Below the pieces are notes generated by a model. The model saw only the letters and a list, made by a program, of their open reading frames with translations, did no database searches and had not been told where the DNA came from. A DNA stretch of 64,000 bases from Icerya purchasi (Eukaryota; Arthropoda; Insecta; Hemiptera; Monophlebidae). The translations under genes were made by a program, and so were the position numbers. Below are positions 9,815 through 23,689 of the stretch, piece by piece. How positions within the stretch are numbered: the first letter of the stretch is position 1; every line of letters starts with the position of its first letter. Location of the stretch: contig CM077115.1 of assembly GCA_039619475.1 (NCBI GenBank), positions 40,548,944-40,612,943 on the forward strand, in the 5' to 3' direction.

Positions 9815-11879
9815 CAGATTATTCTTCTTATTTTCGCGTCGATGGAGTACTAACGCAATTCTCTTCGGCCTACCTTCTACAGGTTGATCGTAAGTCCTAT
9901 CTGTTAAGCTGTTCATTTCGTTGTTACAACTTTTGCGTCAAATTTTAATAACTAGTCGCAGAAATCAATTAATACATAATAAAGAATGCAAGTTATATTT
10001 TTATTTCTTCCCAAATTCCGCATAATATGTATTACGTGTATATATTAAATGTTTAAATATTTTCCGCGTATATATAAAATATACCTTTTATGTGCTTATG
10101 TATATGATATATATACGAGTATACATTGTATGTGTATATGTACATTTCTCCTATACTTACATTTTTTAACTGAAGTTACCTTAATAGGATAATGTTATCT
10201 ACTTTAGTGGTATTCCAAAGAGGTATCGTAATCAGTTCTTAATTACCATATTGAATATAGTGTAAATAACTATTCGCGCATAATGTAAAAAAGAATAAAA
10301 ATGCCGTAAAAAATTAATACGAAGTAAAAAAAACTAAAAATGACATCAAAATTCATACAAAGCAACAAAGAAAAAAAAATTTTATTTAAAATTCAATAGA
10401 TCGATATAAACGTTACGTTATTTATGGATAATTCATTAATTTTATTACATGTTTACGATTATCTATATAACACACACACGTAGAAAGGTCTTCTTTCAAA
10501 ATATGTTTTATCACCTTAAAATTTGTAAAATTAACGTTTACAAAGAAAAAAGCGTATTACGATAGCTGCAACTTCAACATCTACGAAGTGCTGGATGTCA
10601 AAGGGTAGTATTTCGAAACTGTAATGCCTTAGCGATATTTGCATAATTATGTATTCATTGTTACACCGTTTAAATGGTAACGAATCAATGGAACCTAGGT
10701 CTTTTTCAATCTTAAGAATTTGTTTCGGTGACTGTTTGGTAAATAAAAGTTAATATGAATCTCTTTCTGTGTCCATTGCTCATAAAATATTATAATATTT
10801 GATTATACAAAGGATACGAATTTTTGATTTAAAAATTTGTATCAAATAATAAAAATCAGAGTCATGAAGTAACGATTATTTTTCTATCCGTATACATTCG
10901 GTGCTAAATACTCGTTATTCAGTATTCCTTATCCGTTATTAAAGTTAATTTGACACAATACATATCTTTGCTGAACTTTCTAAAATGTAATAAACGGTAC
11001 CGAATGAATAAATAAAAAAGGCAAAACAAATATCTAAAGAAAAACACCATAAAAGAATATTTATGTTTTAAAACTCTCATTAGATTGAATGATGTTAAAT
11101 TATACAAAATTTTGAATTTCCTATATTTTCAAAAATGATACAATTAAATATAGGGTAATAAGAATATACGCTCACTTTTTAAGTATTTAATATAAAAAAT
11201 AAAGTTTGTTTAGCATATATATGTATAAAAATTTGTACATAAAATACTATATTAGATATTTTTAAAGTAAAAGAACGATTTCTATTATTTTACCTAAATA
11301 ATTTCTTATATCAGTATCAATGATGTTTTTAATAGTTGAGTTTTATTTAGTTAATTTTTTAATTTTGCGAAGTCGAAATTTTAAAATATAATTTATATAA
11401 TTTTGTTAATTGATTTTTCTCGTTCAGTGTTATCTGTAATACTTCAGGGTAGTATTTACTGGAAAGTACATATTTAAATTAACAGAAGTGACGAAAAATG
11501 AATATTTTGATCGGTAATTCCGAATATATATAGATGGAAAAATAATTATAATTATCGCCGGAAAAATATCAATTTTTAACTTATGAATAAAAATGTAAAA
11601 TAGAGGTTACATTTAAATCAAATTTACGTATTTATTTTTTTTTATTTACGTTATGTGCGAATTCAAGTTATATATATATATATTATTTTTTTTTAATTTT
11701 CTTTATTTAAAGACGCTCGACTTCGCGGTCATTTGCGTCTTTTATGTAATTACATATGCTAATTATTATAAAGTATTATAAAGATCGGTAAATTTTAAAA
11801 AGGTAAATAAATTATTAATGTTATTGATATCGTTATTTAAGATAATGTCCAAAGTAGCATTCCCAAAGCAAACTTGTTA
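9815..11879. other. Rab35 3' flank and AT-rich intergenic DNA
   Basis: It holds the Rab35 3' UTR of unknown length and then AT-rich DNA with no recognisable coding motif. Alternating TA/TG sequence occurs near 10080-10145. Confidence 0.5.
9978..9983 (+). promoter_or_regulatory. Possible Rab35 polyadenylation signal
   Basis: The first AATAAA after the Rab35 stop codon, 164 bases downstream. Several more A/T-rich candidates follow, so use of this site is only a guess. Confidence 0.3.
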
Positions 11880-13250
11880 TTCCCGTAGCATACTTCCCGC
11901 ATTCGGACAATATGTGGGCTATGGATAGCTGACACTGGCAACTCTAGTACGTCTTAATGGATTTGTCCTTTTCAAAGATATAAGTGTACGGTAATCGACT
12001 GTGTCCAATTCTTAAGCGTGTCAATATTACTTTTTCCCGGCGATATCGACGGTTACTATGCCATTCGGAAATGATCGATGTTTTATTGTATACAGCTTGT
12101 TTCAAAGCGCTGTTCCCATTCGGACTGCCACGGTGACTTTATGATATATCATATAATTTAGCAGCGATATTTTTTAATGTTGATTTCATACTGGTCACAG
12201 GTGGATCTTCATAAATGAGGCTCCGCATTTCGATGCCAAGGTTGCTGCAGAGCAGTCTACAATGCACGTCTAGTAGTCTTGGTAAACGTATTCTTAAGCT
12301 ATAAAGCGCGGTGTAAGTTGTAGAATTTCTACTTTTATCGTAGACAGGATTACGAGGAAGATGGCAGATTTTAAAAAAGCACTTCGGCAAAAGTAAATTT
12401 TTTCGGTCGCAAGTCGGAGTAAATTAATTCACCAGAAGACTAACTATGGGGCTGGTTCTTAAAGCTCCTGTGACAAGTCGCATCACGATGTTTTGTATTG
12501 AGTCGAGTCTTTTGAGTGTGTTGGAATTTGCATTATTATATGAGATACATCCATAATCCGTTTTTGAAAGAACCAATATTTTATAAAGGAGTAGTAACGA
12601 TTTCCTGTCTTCGCCCCAACATCTTTAGAACGTTTAACGATTTGTGACATTTCATCTATAAAGATTAGATGTTATTTACCCACGAAAATTTTCTATCGAA
12701 CGTCATTCGTAGTATCCTCAACGACGTTGACGTCTTCACAGCGAAATACTGCGCGTGGGCGGAAGAGGCAGTTGAATACTGAATGTGATACATACTGTCT
12801 TTGCTTCCGAGAAGGTTAGTGCTTGCTTTTCAGTCCATTTAGAAATTTTATTGGCTATATGTTGAAGTGTTATTTCGATATTTTCAATATTTGTGCCAGA
12901 AAGGTAAATGATCAGATCATCCGCGAATAGGCTATACTGAACAGGTGCTTTAATAATTTTTGATACTTCGTTAATGCCGATAACGAACAGTGTTGGGCTA
13001 ATTACGGGCGAGTTCCATTTCTAATATTTTCGTTCCGGAAATAGTACTATTTAACCACACTCGGAATGATCTATCGCGTAAAAGTTCTTTTATGAACATT
13101 GCCAGCCGACCACTTATTTTCCATTTTGATACTCTAGAAGCAGCGATTATGTTTGTAGGACCATGTGTCAGACCCTTCAGTGAAACAAGATAATTTCGTA
13201 GTTTGTAATCTTGAATGCAGCTGAATATAAAACCCGATTCTCTTTGGGAT
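11880..13250 (-). pseudogene. Decayed R1/I-type LINE (RT to C-terminal domain)
   Basis: The minus strand reads, in order, SGRLAMFIKELLRDRSFRVW (RT thumb-side fingers), VQYSLFADDLIIYLSGTN with the catalytic FADD at 12916-12927, and WTEKQALTFSEAKT. After a decayed stretch comes KVILTRLRIGHSRLPYTY, then CQCQLSIAHILSECGKY, the Cys/His motif at the extreme C-terminus of R1/I-like elements. The NGxPQGSxLSP motif is deleted: the text jumps from ISGTKILEMEL to NTV. Multiple frameshifts and stops make it inactive. An 83-codon open piece at 12139-12390 belongs to the RT/RNase H linker. Confidence 0.85.
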
Positions 13251-15512
13251 ACGCGAAGCTGGTTATCGGTGATATTTTATTCTTTACTTTATCCGTATAG
13301 GAAGATGGAGTGTGAAACAGTAGCGGAATCGTGGTTTGTATTCAGTGTATTTTTACGGATGAAGCAGCGGCATGGTTGGTTATGTTAGACATTTGTAAAA
13401 TTATCGAGCGATGACCAGAGACCAACCGCTGATTGGATAGAGGGTTACTGTAACGATATTATTAGGTAAAGCGATAAAGAAATAATTTCTTACCGATAAG
13501 AAAGGTCTGCGGATTTTTCCGAACTGTAATTAATGCAGCGATGAACAATGCAAACGTAAACACACGAAACGCGTTATCTATGTACAACCAAGTTATATAT
13601 TTATCACTCCTTCCTTTTTTTTTTATTTATTTTTAATTTAAAAAAAGATTTAATAATTATCGTGTAATAAATTTGCATTGAAAAATATATATAAAAAAAA
13701 AGAGAGGTATAATAATATGATGTAACAGATAATGTTCTGTAAAGTCATAATAAAGATTCAACTGTAGGCGAGGTCTATTTCATCACATTCGGTACTATTT
13801 ATGTAACTGTATAAAGTATTCATTGTTATTTTTAAGGTACAAATGCCAGCTGTCATTCAGTGTTATTAGTGAAATATGAAAAAAATCAAACCTTGTTAAA
13901 AGACGCGTATTTCTATTCAATTTATACGTTTTTTTCACGATCAGAGTCCTCTTTGAAATTTGCTCTGATAATCGTATTCCAAAATATATTTAAACTTTTG
14001 TTGTTTGTTTGTTTTTTCGTTTTGTTTTTAAGTTGTTACATTAATTAAGAAATTATTAGTTGATTTTTCATTATTTGTCAGTTACGTCGTGTAAAAAATG
14101 TTCCAGGAAATGAAATAAAAGTATCATTTTGTATTATTTATGAATGTATTCATAAATTCGTTGTGTTGCTAACTTCGTCGTTTTGAATCGTACGTGTTTT
14201 TATTTTTGTATTCCATTACTTTTCAACGTCTTCCAGTAAAATTCTCGAAAAAAAAAAAATAATAAATACATTTTATTAATTTTGAGGCTAAAAGTTAATT
14301 TTAACGTGTTAAATACTTTTTTTACATTTGAAACTAAAACAAAACTCGGTTTTATTTATTCGAAACGACATTCAGTAAACCTCCTTCATTAAAAGTTGTA
14401 GATAATAAAAACAAACAAAAAAATTAAATGAAAATTTACGATCGAATAAAAAGTAATAATATTGTTCGTCAACGTGTAATTATAATAATTGTCCATTATT
14501 TTAATTACAAAAGAAATATAGAACAGCAAACAGAATATGCAAGTGTTTAACATACGATATTTTTGATTAAGTATTGAAACCTTTAATCGTTAAATTAAAA
14601 TTTATTTAACTAAAAGGTTGTTTTTTTGTAGATTTTCTGAACGTTTTTATCAAAGTTTTTTATTTATATTGAATTCATTTCTATTCATGTCGCAAACGTT
14701 TATTCCTTTTACTTAATTAGCGGTATTAAATTTATTTTTATTTATGTATGTATGGGTATATATATATGTATATATACGTATGCGTGTGCGCACGGAATTA
14801 ATTTTTTAAATATTTTTTAATTACTTTTTGTACCCAAAAACTTGGGGAAAAATGGAATTAGAACGTGAATCGAGAGAACCAATTTGCTAAACTTAGTATT
14901 TTTTTCAGTTTGATGTGCAAAAAATAACAAGTTTTTCGGATGCAAACTATGTAAAACCACCAAAAATGTATTTTTTGTTAAAAAATACCGGAATTGAAGT
15001 TCCGTCATATCTTGCAAGTAAAAGGGATCCGCTTGAAAAATAAACGACTGAATAGTACTGGAAACATTGAAATCTTTCGTATTTAATTAATGCATTTTCA
15101 GAGCTATGTAAAAAATTCGAATGGAATTCTATGACCATATTTTACAGATATTGATATACATAAAAGTTGTATGAATAAACTCAAAAAAAAAAAGTTTTAG
15201 TTGTTTCAAATTGGAACTTCTTAAAAGAAAATCGTTGTAAATTTCCTCATTAATGGTAACTTATATCGAATATTCGTCGGTAAAATTTTGTAACTAGATA
15301 TTCGTATAATAACAATCGTATCATTTATAAAACTATTAATCGCGTATATTTGAAAATATGAAGAACTCTTTTTATTCGTTGTAAAAATTCGTGAACTATA
15401 TTTGTTGAACAATTTATAGTGAGATTTATAGCTATGATCCGAGGAATTCACAAGGTACTGCAAACGACTAAAATTCATAATTATATAACATATTTTTGCT
15501 TCTAACATTTAA
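13251..15512. other. AT-rich intergenic DNA, no gene recognised
   Basis: Homopolymer A and T runs, and an alternating TA/TG/GC stretch near 14745-14790. Short open frames are Phe/Ile/Lys-rich and give no known motif. Confidence 0.5.
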
Positions 15513-15513
15513 G

Positions 15514-15557
<44 letters not shown>
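15513..15557. repeat. (TA)n microsatellite
   Basis: About 22 TA units with one TG interruption. Confidence 0.95.
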
Positions 15558-15558
<1 letters not shown>

Positions 15559-16690
15559 GCGAATATGTTGTAAATTACTTCTACTTGAATTATATGTTTA
15601 CAAAATAGTTGGAAACGTCTTGGAACTTGTATTTTGCGCTCTATTATTCGCGTTTGTTTAATATTTCCAATGTATTGCAGAGATGTTCGAATATTGCACA
15701 TAACGTTAAAGTTATGGTGAACCAAATATTTTTTCAATACAAAACTTTATGGTTACAAATAATATTTTAACTTTTATTAAGAAGCAAAATTTGTACATTT
15801 TTCAACAAACAACCAAAAGGTAATATTGAACTTGTTTTTAATTATTAACGTATATAAAATGTGCTTTTTTTTGCTTTATATATATATATATATATATAAA
15901 TATTCCCATACTGCAGTAAACATAACTTAATTTTAACGCGCTAGAAACTCATATATGTAAATTTTCCCTTAAACACCGGCAGCCTTAACTTGCCCAAATT
16001 TTCAACGATATTGCATTTAAAGACAACGGCACTGAACATAAGCTGTTCTCTAAAAGGAAAACATATTTTCACTTGAAATGCGTAAGTATAGATTTAATTT
16101 TAATCTTTTATTGTTACTGCTAAACATAACACATGAATTACGATTTATGTTTATTCGTTTTGATAGATCTGAATATGTATGTATAAATTTGTTGATACTT
16201 ATTTCAGATTTATAAATTTGTTAAATGCTTTATTTATCCTAGATATATTATTATCGGTGTGATATAGTGAATACGGACATTTTATATTATAATGTGAATT
16301 TCGAAACTTTTGTTATGATATATATATTCAATTATATTACGTTAAATTTACTTTATAAACAATGATATCGATATTTTAAATAAATAATTTTATTTCTGTT
16401 TTAATATCCTCTGTTATGTACAGATCGGAATTCGGATAGATTCATTTTTCCTGAAAACTATAAGATCCATTCACGTCGGATTAATCAAGCCAAGCCAAGT
16501 CAAACTAATTCGATTAAAATTATGTTACAATACATATGTTTATGTGTTTCTTCTTTCACGTTAAATTAGTCCCCAGTAATGTAGTTTGACAAGTACATGC
16601 ACTATAATTGACTCGATTAAAATTCACAATTTCTATTTTCTTCAAAGAGGCTAGCAGGTTATGATAGAGAATAGTGTCTCAAGCCGATCG
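15558..16690. other. AT-rich intergenic DNA
   Basis: No gene recognised. Another short (TA)n array lies at about 15879-15898. Confidence 0.5.
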
Positions 16691-17265
16691 TCCTCTTATA
16701 GGACATTAAAGTACATTTATGCAATTTTTCAGGTTTTTTAAAAATATCAGCCGTTTTTAAACCGATTTTTAAATCGCAAAATACCAATAATAGTAAGCAT
16801 TGCATAATCCAAATAAAGCAGGTAGTGCAAGTAATGAATGAGATAAGGAGTACACAGTCGCCTTGAAATGGATACCTGGTCACATATGGGTTTAACTGGA
16901 AATGAAGTGACGGATAAACTGGCAAAATATATTACTCTAAATTGAATATAGACGTAATTAGATGCAGATTGCCCCCCAAATATTAGAAAGAAAATGGACG
17001 GAAGGTTGCAGAGGGAAAAGAATAAAAACTGGCAAAACTTACTACAAGATGAATACATGTATAAGCAAAGAGTCGTGATTTAACAAGTCAGATATTAACC
17101 GGGATTGTATTGTTTTAATAGGTAGAATTCGGGCATATACGTTGTCCTGTTTACTTAAAACTCTTAGGCTTAGTTGACAATGATCAATGTGAAAATTAGT
17201 GATGAGTAGGTCCAGAAGGATCCGTATCACCCGCAACTGTAACCCAACGATGATCACCTTTAACA
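16690..17265 (+). pseudogene. LINE RNase H / C-terminal remnant
   Basis: The + strand reads LKWIPGHMGLTGNEVTDKLA, the last RNase H motif (WxPGHxxxxGNExxDxLA) of jockey/I-type LINEs. A stop follows, then the C-terminal region with LIGRIRAYTLSCLLKTL and a terminal DPYHPQL-like stretch. Upstream codons (KSQNTNNSKHCI, QVVQVMNEIRS) match the preceding RNase H helix in order. Several stops are present, so it is dead. Confidence 0.75.
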
Positions 17266-17339
17266 AAACATCAAATTCTGCGTTATTTTTTTATCTTTTT
17301 CGTATACCTTTCTCTACCTCGTGATAATTTTTCGTCAAT

Positions 17340-18330
17340 ATGGTCTAAATATTTTCCGTAACAAAGAAGTTGTTTGTGTAATCTCTCTCTCTCTCTTTGA
17401 ATCGTATATCTCTTGAAAAGGACATCGTGACACAGAAATGCTGTTATCGTTGGATAAGCAGTTTATGCCATCTGCCTCTATTGTACGCTTCATGCATTCG
17501 CTGAAGCTTTTCCCGGTAAATTCTCGAATCCGATCTGACCATCTTAGAGGTACACGGCCACAATCTCGCTTTCCATACGGTTTCCGTTCGACGAAGAGCG
17601 CCTCCGGTTCATTTTCCCGGACCACATGGCCGAAAAACCGCCCAATTCTGGTAAGTACTTCCCCGTTAATAGACGTTTTGGTTCGCCAACCTCCATTAAT
17701 ATTTGATTCGTTGGTTCTCTTGGCCATCCATGGGACCCGCAACATTCGTCTCTAGCACCATAGCTCAAGAGATTCAATGTACCTGCGTTCAGTCCTGTAA
17801 TAGTACTTATTATATTTATTGTTTATTAGATACGTTATTATAATGCAGGTAGTCGACTTGGCTTAATCGATTTTAATAAGTTCTTTGATTTCAAAATATA
17901 TAAATTATAGGTTGATTGAATTTTATTTAGTATGGGAAATTAGGCTGGTTTAAGTTTCTTTGTCGAACATTAAAAAAATAAATGAACAAATAAAACACCT
18001 TTCCCTCGAACAATATCGATAAAAAAATATTTAGTTTGATTTAATGCAAAAACAAACTAAGCATAACTAACGACAAGCGCAAGCGCCAATAAGTAATTTA
18101 CTTCTACATAAGCAATTTGTGCAGTTCCGGACTTGTTTATAATCTAACCTTGGTATACATTGCGTCGATAACCAATGCAAATTAGTGCCAGTGTTAAGTG
18201 TCCTGTGTCTGTAAACACCAGTTCCATATGGGTTCGATAAATATGTATCTAGGATGCAGTTTCCGACCCGGCGATTCAATTCCGGATCCATATCCGAAGA
18301 AATAACGAACTTACTTATCACTAGTGAGAA
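17340..18330 (-). pseudogene. RTE/CR1-like LINE, RT C-terminal part
   Basis: An open frame at 17335-17745 (136 codons) reads LRVPWMAKRTNES, LTRIGRFFGHVVREN, GRVPLRWSDRIREFTGKSFS. This is the typical tail of insect endonuclease-reverse-transcriptase LINEs, with a 'M-L-x-I-x-x-x-x-R-x-x-N' start, FGHV, and GRxPxRWxDxI. The upstream piece at 18067-18330 (DMDPELNRRVGNCI and on) fits the preceding RT connection region, where a xNRRV motif starts a helix. About 280 bases of unrelated or decayed sequence separate the two. Neither strand encodes an intact RT core here. Confidence 0.7.
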
Positions 18331-21300
18331 TTGAACAAAACAAGGTTCACGCTGGTCCACCTTATCTGTGACTGCAAGAAATATAATGAACAAAGAGCAA
18401 CACTAAAATTAAGAAATGTATAGAAACATGTCAAATGTCATCAGTATCTGCCGATGAAATTGCAGCAAATCCTTTAAGTACATTAGCTCAAAGATATTTA
18501 AATATTGAAAACGCAGAAATTAAAATATAACAGCGATTTAAGTTCTTGATAGAAATCAAGCTAGCTAAATAGATAACACCAAGGGCCAACAAAAAAAAAT
18601 AAATAAATAAAAAGATTTTAATAATTCTTTTAAAAAATGATAGATAATCAGAAATGCTACACACAAGGGCGTACCACCCAGCATGGGACGGTGGGATTGC
18701 CCCTCCCTAGCTGAAATTAAATGCAAAAATTGAAATAAATAGCACGTTTTTTTATTTTAGCTGGACACAAAATAATTACGTATAATGCTAGTCTTCTTAA
18801 AACAAAAGTGTATCACAAACAGAGTCAACAGATGTATCAATAAAAGAATAAAAATATATGTATACTAATGCTTATAGCGGCGATGTATATTAATGCCTTC
18901 TAAGCAAAAATATTATTATACTACAGCATTACTTTCGCTGAGAAGAACTATCCACATGATAAGAAATTGGTGTGAGATCAAGGGCATATCTATAACGTTA
19001 ATGATGTTAGAATAAGGATTTTAACTGATTTCCGTTTATTACGAATTATAGCTGTGTTGTATTTTTATCATTGTTCAGTCGATTCATTTTTCTGTTTATC
19101 TTTTGTATTTTCTTGTTTAAAATATGCATTTATCACACTGTCAATTAATTTTTCATTAACAATAGTAAGTACATAAGTTTAACCTTTCATTTTGTTTATC
19201 AATTAGGCTAAAAACATACGACTACACAAGGCGTTCTTTGCCATGTCGAGGCAGAATCGGTACTGCTTGTAAATATGTAGATTTCGACCTATTTCACCTA
19301 ATTCTCATTTCGTCTTAAAACAAAACAGCCGAAAAAAAAAGGTTTTATCATGCTGGGGAGAATAGATCTGACTCTTGAATTTATGTTTTGTAAAAGAAAA
19401 AAAAAAAGAAAAAAGCATTATATCTAGTTCTATCAAATTATACGTTCATTTATGATAACGAATAATATTCCAATGAACTAGAATTGAAAACACTTGCACT
19501 TTGACGAATCTGTATTATATAAAAGCAGGCTACGAGCGCAGAATTTACAAGACAAATCCTGTTCGCCAATATAACAATGGGTTAAAAACTAACTGAGAAG
19601 AAAATATATATATAATAGTTGGCAAATTTAAGCATTTATCATTAATTTCGTTTTAAACAAAATTATATGAGTCAATAAGATTTCAATGAGTGAGATTAAA
19701 AAAATATAATTCTCATTTTTTCATTAATTATTTATGTTTTAATCCGCTATTAATTTTCATTTTTATGTTGTCATTTTAAGATATTTAGTTAATTGATTCA
19801 ATAGCATCTCTTTATATTTAAATCTTTTTTCAGTTTTTAAATGTTATTGTAATGTAAATTAATATATTTTGAATTGTAAAACTTAAATAATTTACGGTAG
19901 TCCCTTCGGGTCGTCACATAATTAGCTCCTTTATAACAGAATCATACTTGCAAAGAACATATAAGTATGTGTTAAGAAATTTCATTATAAACGGTAGAAA
20001 AATTTGTAGAGTGTTTTCGAAATATTGACATATTTTTTGCTAAACTTAAGCTAAATTCGACTTTTTTTTAAAAATTAACATTAAAACTGAAGTTTACACA
20101 TCTCTTCCCTTTTCACTAATTATATATCTAACAAACAGGAAATTATAATTTTTTGGACAGTAAACACCCATCACTCGTTTCTTTTTTGAGGAGAAATTTT
20201 ATATTTTAAAAATAACTAACAAAATTGTTTTTCTGTTCTTGTCTTTTGGCCAATTTATACGACACCTAGTGATACGCTGCATTTTCTTTCATTGATTGTT
20301 ATAAGCATTTCTCTTGTATGCGTGGTTTTTTTTAATCCGGTAATCGAAAAGTTCCTTGAGATTAGACGTATAGAATTAGGCAAAACGGAAATTCGGTAAA
20401 ATGAAAAACACATACATGCATTGCTGTTTTCTTGAGATTATTTATCTGTTTAAATTTAATTTACTCGATGGATTAAAAATAGAAAAGCAATTCAAATAAA
20501 AAAATATTTCGAGATGCTTATGTGTATATAAAATATCCCCCGATACAGTAAAAGCAGAAATTAAAAATACAAAAAAAAAAAAAAAAAGTACTACAATTCA
20601 TTAATTAAAAATAATAAAAAAGGTATGGGACATGATGAATAATGTATTAAATAAACAACCCAAATAAATATCTATTGAAAGTAATATGAAATATTTTGGG
20701 AAATCAGATGAGGGTCTAGACAAAAATTTATGCGCCATTTTACTATAACAATTTTATATATGTATATATGTACAACACGACTGTAATTAAGTATTAAGGT
20801 GTGTGCAAAAAATGAGCAGAGGAGTATTTAAAAATCAGAAGCAAATGTAAAACGTTATAATGAACTAAACTAACAAAATTATTTAGAAAAATTTACCCCT
20901 CAGAACATTTTTATTCGAGCTGCGTATTTATCGTTTTCGCCATTTTCTTGTTTGATAAGTTCATTAGCATACGTCAATTTGCCTTGTAATTCTTTTATTT
21001 CATTTCGTTTACCTTTCTGATTTACCATCTCTCATTCAGTTTTCCTTTCAGTCTGCGTAAACTTTCATTTTTAACTATAACATAAAATGTCCAAAATTAA
21101 CTATTACTGAATAGCTAGTTCGTTAGAAAATGTGTTACTACAATAAATTTTTTTATATTCAAATCAAATAAAGTAATTATTAAAATTAATGTAAAAAACC
21201 CCAACAGGGCATGATTTCAAAAGGGCGAAAGACGTTAAAAATAATGTTTTAATAATAAGGCCGTTACGAAAATGAAATGCCCGTTACCTGTTAAAAATTT

Positions 21301-21639
21301 TAACAGTTGGTCAGTTGGTTATGCAATCAAAGTAGATGATGGGTACACTACCCTGAGAATACTGCCAATTTTTACGTTTGCTTTTACGTACTGTAATTTT
21401 CTTTTTTTTTTTTCTTCACTAGCAGAATAAAATTTTGCGTGCAAAAATCCTTTCATTCTATAAAAAATAGATTTAACATATTTAAATAGAAATTCGGAAA
21501 TACTGTAACTAGTTATTTCATCGCTTAAAATGTATGTTCGATAGAAAACCATATTGTATACATATATTTTGAGATGAATTTGGTACTTACAGCGCTATCT
21601 TTCGGCGATGTCCGAATTAGAAAATATTCTCCGATCTTT
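18331..21639. other. AT-rich intergenic DNA
   Basis: Over 3 kb without a recognised gene. A short segment near 18667-18710 (GGGCGTACCACCC...TTGCCCCTCC) resembles the GC-rich ends of the hAT MITEs elsewhere in the window, but no second end was found. A-runs occur near 19335, 19395 and 20572-20587. Confidence 0.5.
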
Positions 21640-22750
21640 CATTAATTCGTGATCTCTCAGACATCTAATTTGTCGTCGCTACATGGTCACATCAAGGATG
21701 CTCTTATTCGGCCAAAACCAAAAAACCCCGCGCACGTTCTGAGAACAATCGCGTCGAGTAGAGACTGCGTTAGTGTCCGAGTGGTAGAGGCCGAAAAGCT
21801 AGGACAGTGGCAGGTGACTGCCGTGAACATCCGTACAATGCGTCGAGTTGCATTGAATCGAGGAAAGATGGTAAAAATCAGTCAGGGCAGCTGGTGTGGT
21901 GATCTGCGCAGAAGTATTCATCTAGAAACTTCTACAAAGCTTTTATTAATCGTCTTGCGTTAAATATGTATCTAGGCGATCGGAGACCATCTTCACACAT
22001 GGTTTCTAGTGGCCGCATCGCTATTTTATAAGGGAATCTATTTCCTAATTTTGTAACTTTGATTATAATCGTGATGGTTTGTTTCTTTTTTTTTTTTTTT
22101 TGTCTGTGTGTGTTAATTCCGTTTTGTCGCCAGTTTTTGCAAAAATATACGCATAACTCGAGTTTGAGTTCTAATTGAACAGATGGTGCGCGATTTTGAT
22201 AAGGTCTCTTGTGCAGCGAGTAGTGTTCGTGCTATGCGAAAGTTAAATTCGTGGTATTTTCTTTTTTTTCTAGATATCGGTTGTATTATCGCGATTTAGC
22301 CGGATTCGACTGTCCGCGGGGAAAGTAATCCGGAGAAAAGCCTAATGTCGCGACGAGTTATTCGAGGTGGGGCTTAATCGATGTCACTGGCGCTAGGTTT
22401 CGTCTAAAAGAAAAAAAGGGAGAAAATCGAGATCCATAATAAGTGACACCTGTAACCCCGGGAACCACACAACATTTTTAACTAGTCCAAATCTGGATCA
22501 ATTGCCCCGGAACAGGAACTTGTCCAATTCATTACAAGTGGTGCACTGAACTCAGCAACACGAAAAACAGCGAAAAAATGGAGGAATCAGCTAAGCGGTG
22601 GCAGATAAGTGAATTATATTTTATGGTTTTTTTGTCTCGGTTCTTTTCTCCTTTTTTCTGTTTTGGCCTATAGTATTCGCTTTCTCTGTGCTTTTAAATT
22701 TTCGTGATTAAAAAATATTTAGCGACCCTACTTTAATAATCCTATCTGAA
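21640..22750 (+). promoter_or_regulatory. Less AT-rich island, possible promoter/5' UTR
   Basis: Base composition changes sharply from the AT-rich flanks. CpG dinucleotides are frequent and simple repeats are few. It precedes an ATG with a good context at 22752. An open stretch at about 21649-21963 has mixed composition but no known motif. This is an inference from composition only. Confidence 0.35.
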
Positions 22751-22751
22751 A

Positions 22752-22883
22752 ATGGAGGAGAGGGATTCATCTGGAATGGAAACGAAGCGGGGTTCATACC
22801 GTGAGGTACGACCTATCCCAGCTGATGATTCCAGCGAGGAGGGTGCTGTTCACAGCCCGAGGTTGCGGACGTCTCCTATCTGA
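22752..22883 (+). CDS. Candidate first coding exon of an unidentified gene
   Basis: The ATG in GAAAATGG context opens a 43-codon frame ending at TGA. It reads MEERDSSGMETKRGSYREVR, then PIPADDSSEEGAVHSPRLRT and SPI. The peptide is hydrophilic and Ser/Glu/Arg-rich, like the disordered N-terminus of a larger protein. Inside it, CGTGAG|GTACGA (donor GT at 22807) could end the coding exon before the stop. After the TGA the same frame continues DIGPGSLTSPMRDNLSST, still protein-like. The stop could therefore lie in an intron, be an error, or be real. No family recognised. Confidence 0.35.
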   Translation: MEERDSSGMETKRGSYREVRPIPADDSSEEGAVHSPRLRTSPI

Positions 22884-23689
22884 GACATCGGTCCGGGGTC
22901 TCTTACAAGTCCGATGCGCGACAATCTTTCGAGTACCTAGAGCCATCCTTTGCAGGGTTTTCCCTTTTGAGGATGATGGTAAAACTAATGAATAGGAATA
23001 ATGATAATAACTTCAGAAAAGAAAATAAGAAACGTATTAACGATATATATATATATATATATTTAAAGGAAATAGGTAAGCTATTAAGGTAATAATGTGT
23101 AATAATATTAATAATGATAATCACGAAGATAATCAAATCAAATTAAATGGTACATTGTTATTATTATTGTATAAAATCTCCGCAAATGCACAAACTTACG
23201 CGAGCAGTGGAATTATTTTAAAATGTAATAAAATTTCATTTCCTTTATTTTAAAAAATATTTCTAAACAAATTTATTACATACATAATAATACAAAATAA
23301 TGCTTATACGATTTAAGAGAAAAAAAAAAAAAAAAAAAAACTTAGGTAAAAGTAAAACAAAACGAAACAGAATCTGTATATTACATAAAACCTTCTTAAA
23401 ATTCTTCATAACTTAGTTACGTATCTTACTATTTAAATTAGAAATTAAAATTTTAGGAAGATACATTATAATGAAAATTAATATAATCAATATCGCACAG
23501 ACAAAAACCGGATCTAAACTTGACACAAGTGATAAAAGTTTTCGTTATTTGTGACATACTTAAATTTTTTAAATAAATATTCGAAATATCGATTTAATTT
23601 TTCAGTAAAATCTTGTAACAGGATATTTATACAACATTTTATGTTAATACAATTTTGTTGAATAAAGACAATATAGTCGATTTGTATCG
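22884..23689. other. Flank with (TA)n and poly(A) tracts
   Basis: GC-richer DNA fades out by about 23000. A (TA)n run lies at about 23044-23062 and an A-run at 23320-23340. No gene recognised. Confidence 0.5.

Noticed and set aside
18667..18710. GC-rich stretch resembling a hAT MITE terminus
   Set aside because: No matching second end or target duplication nearby, so it is not called as an element.
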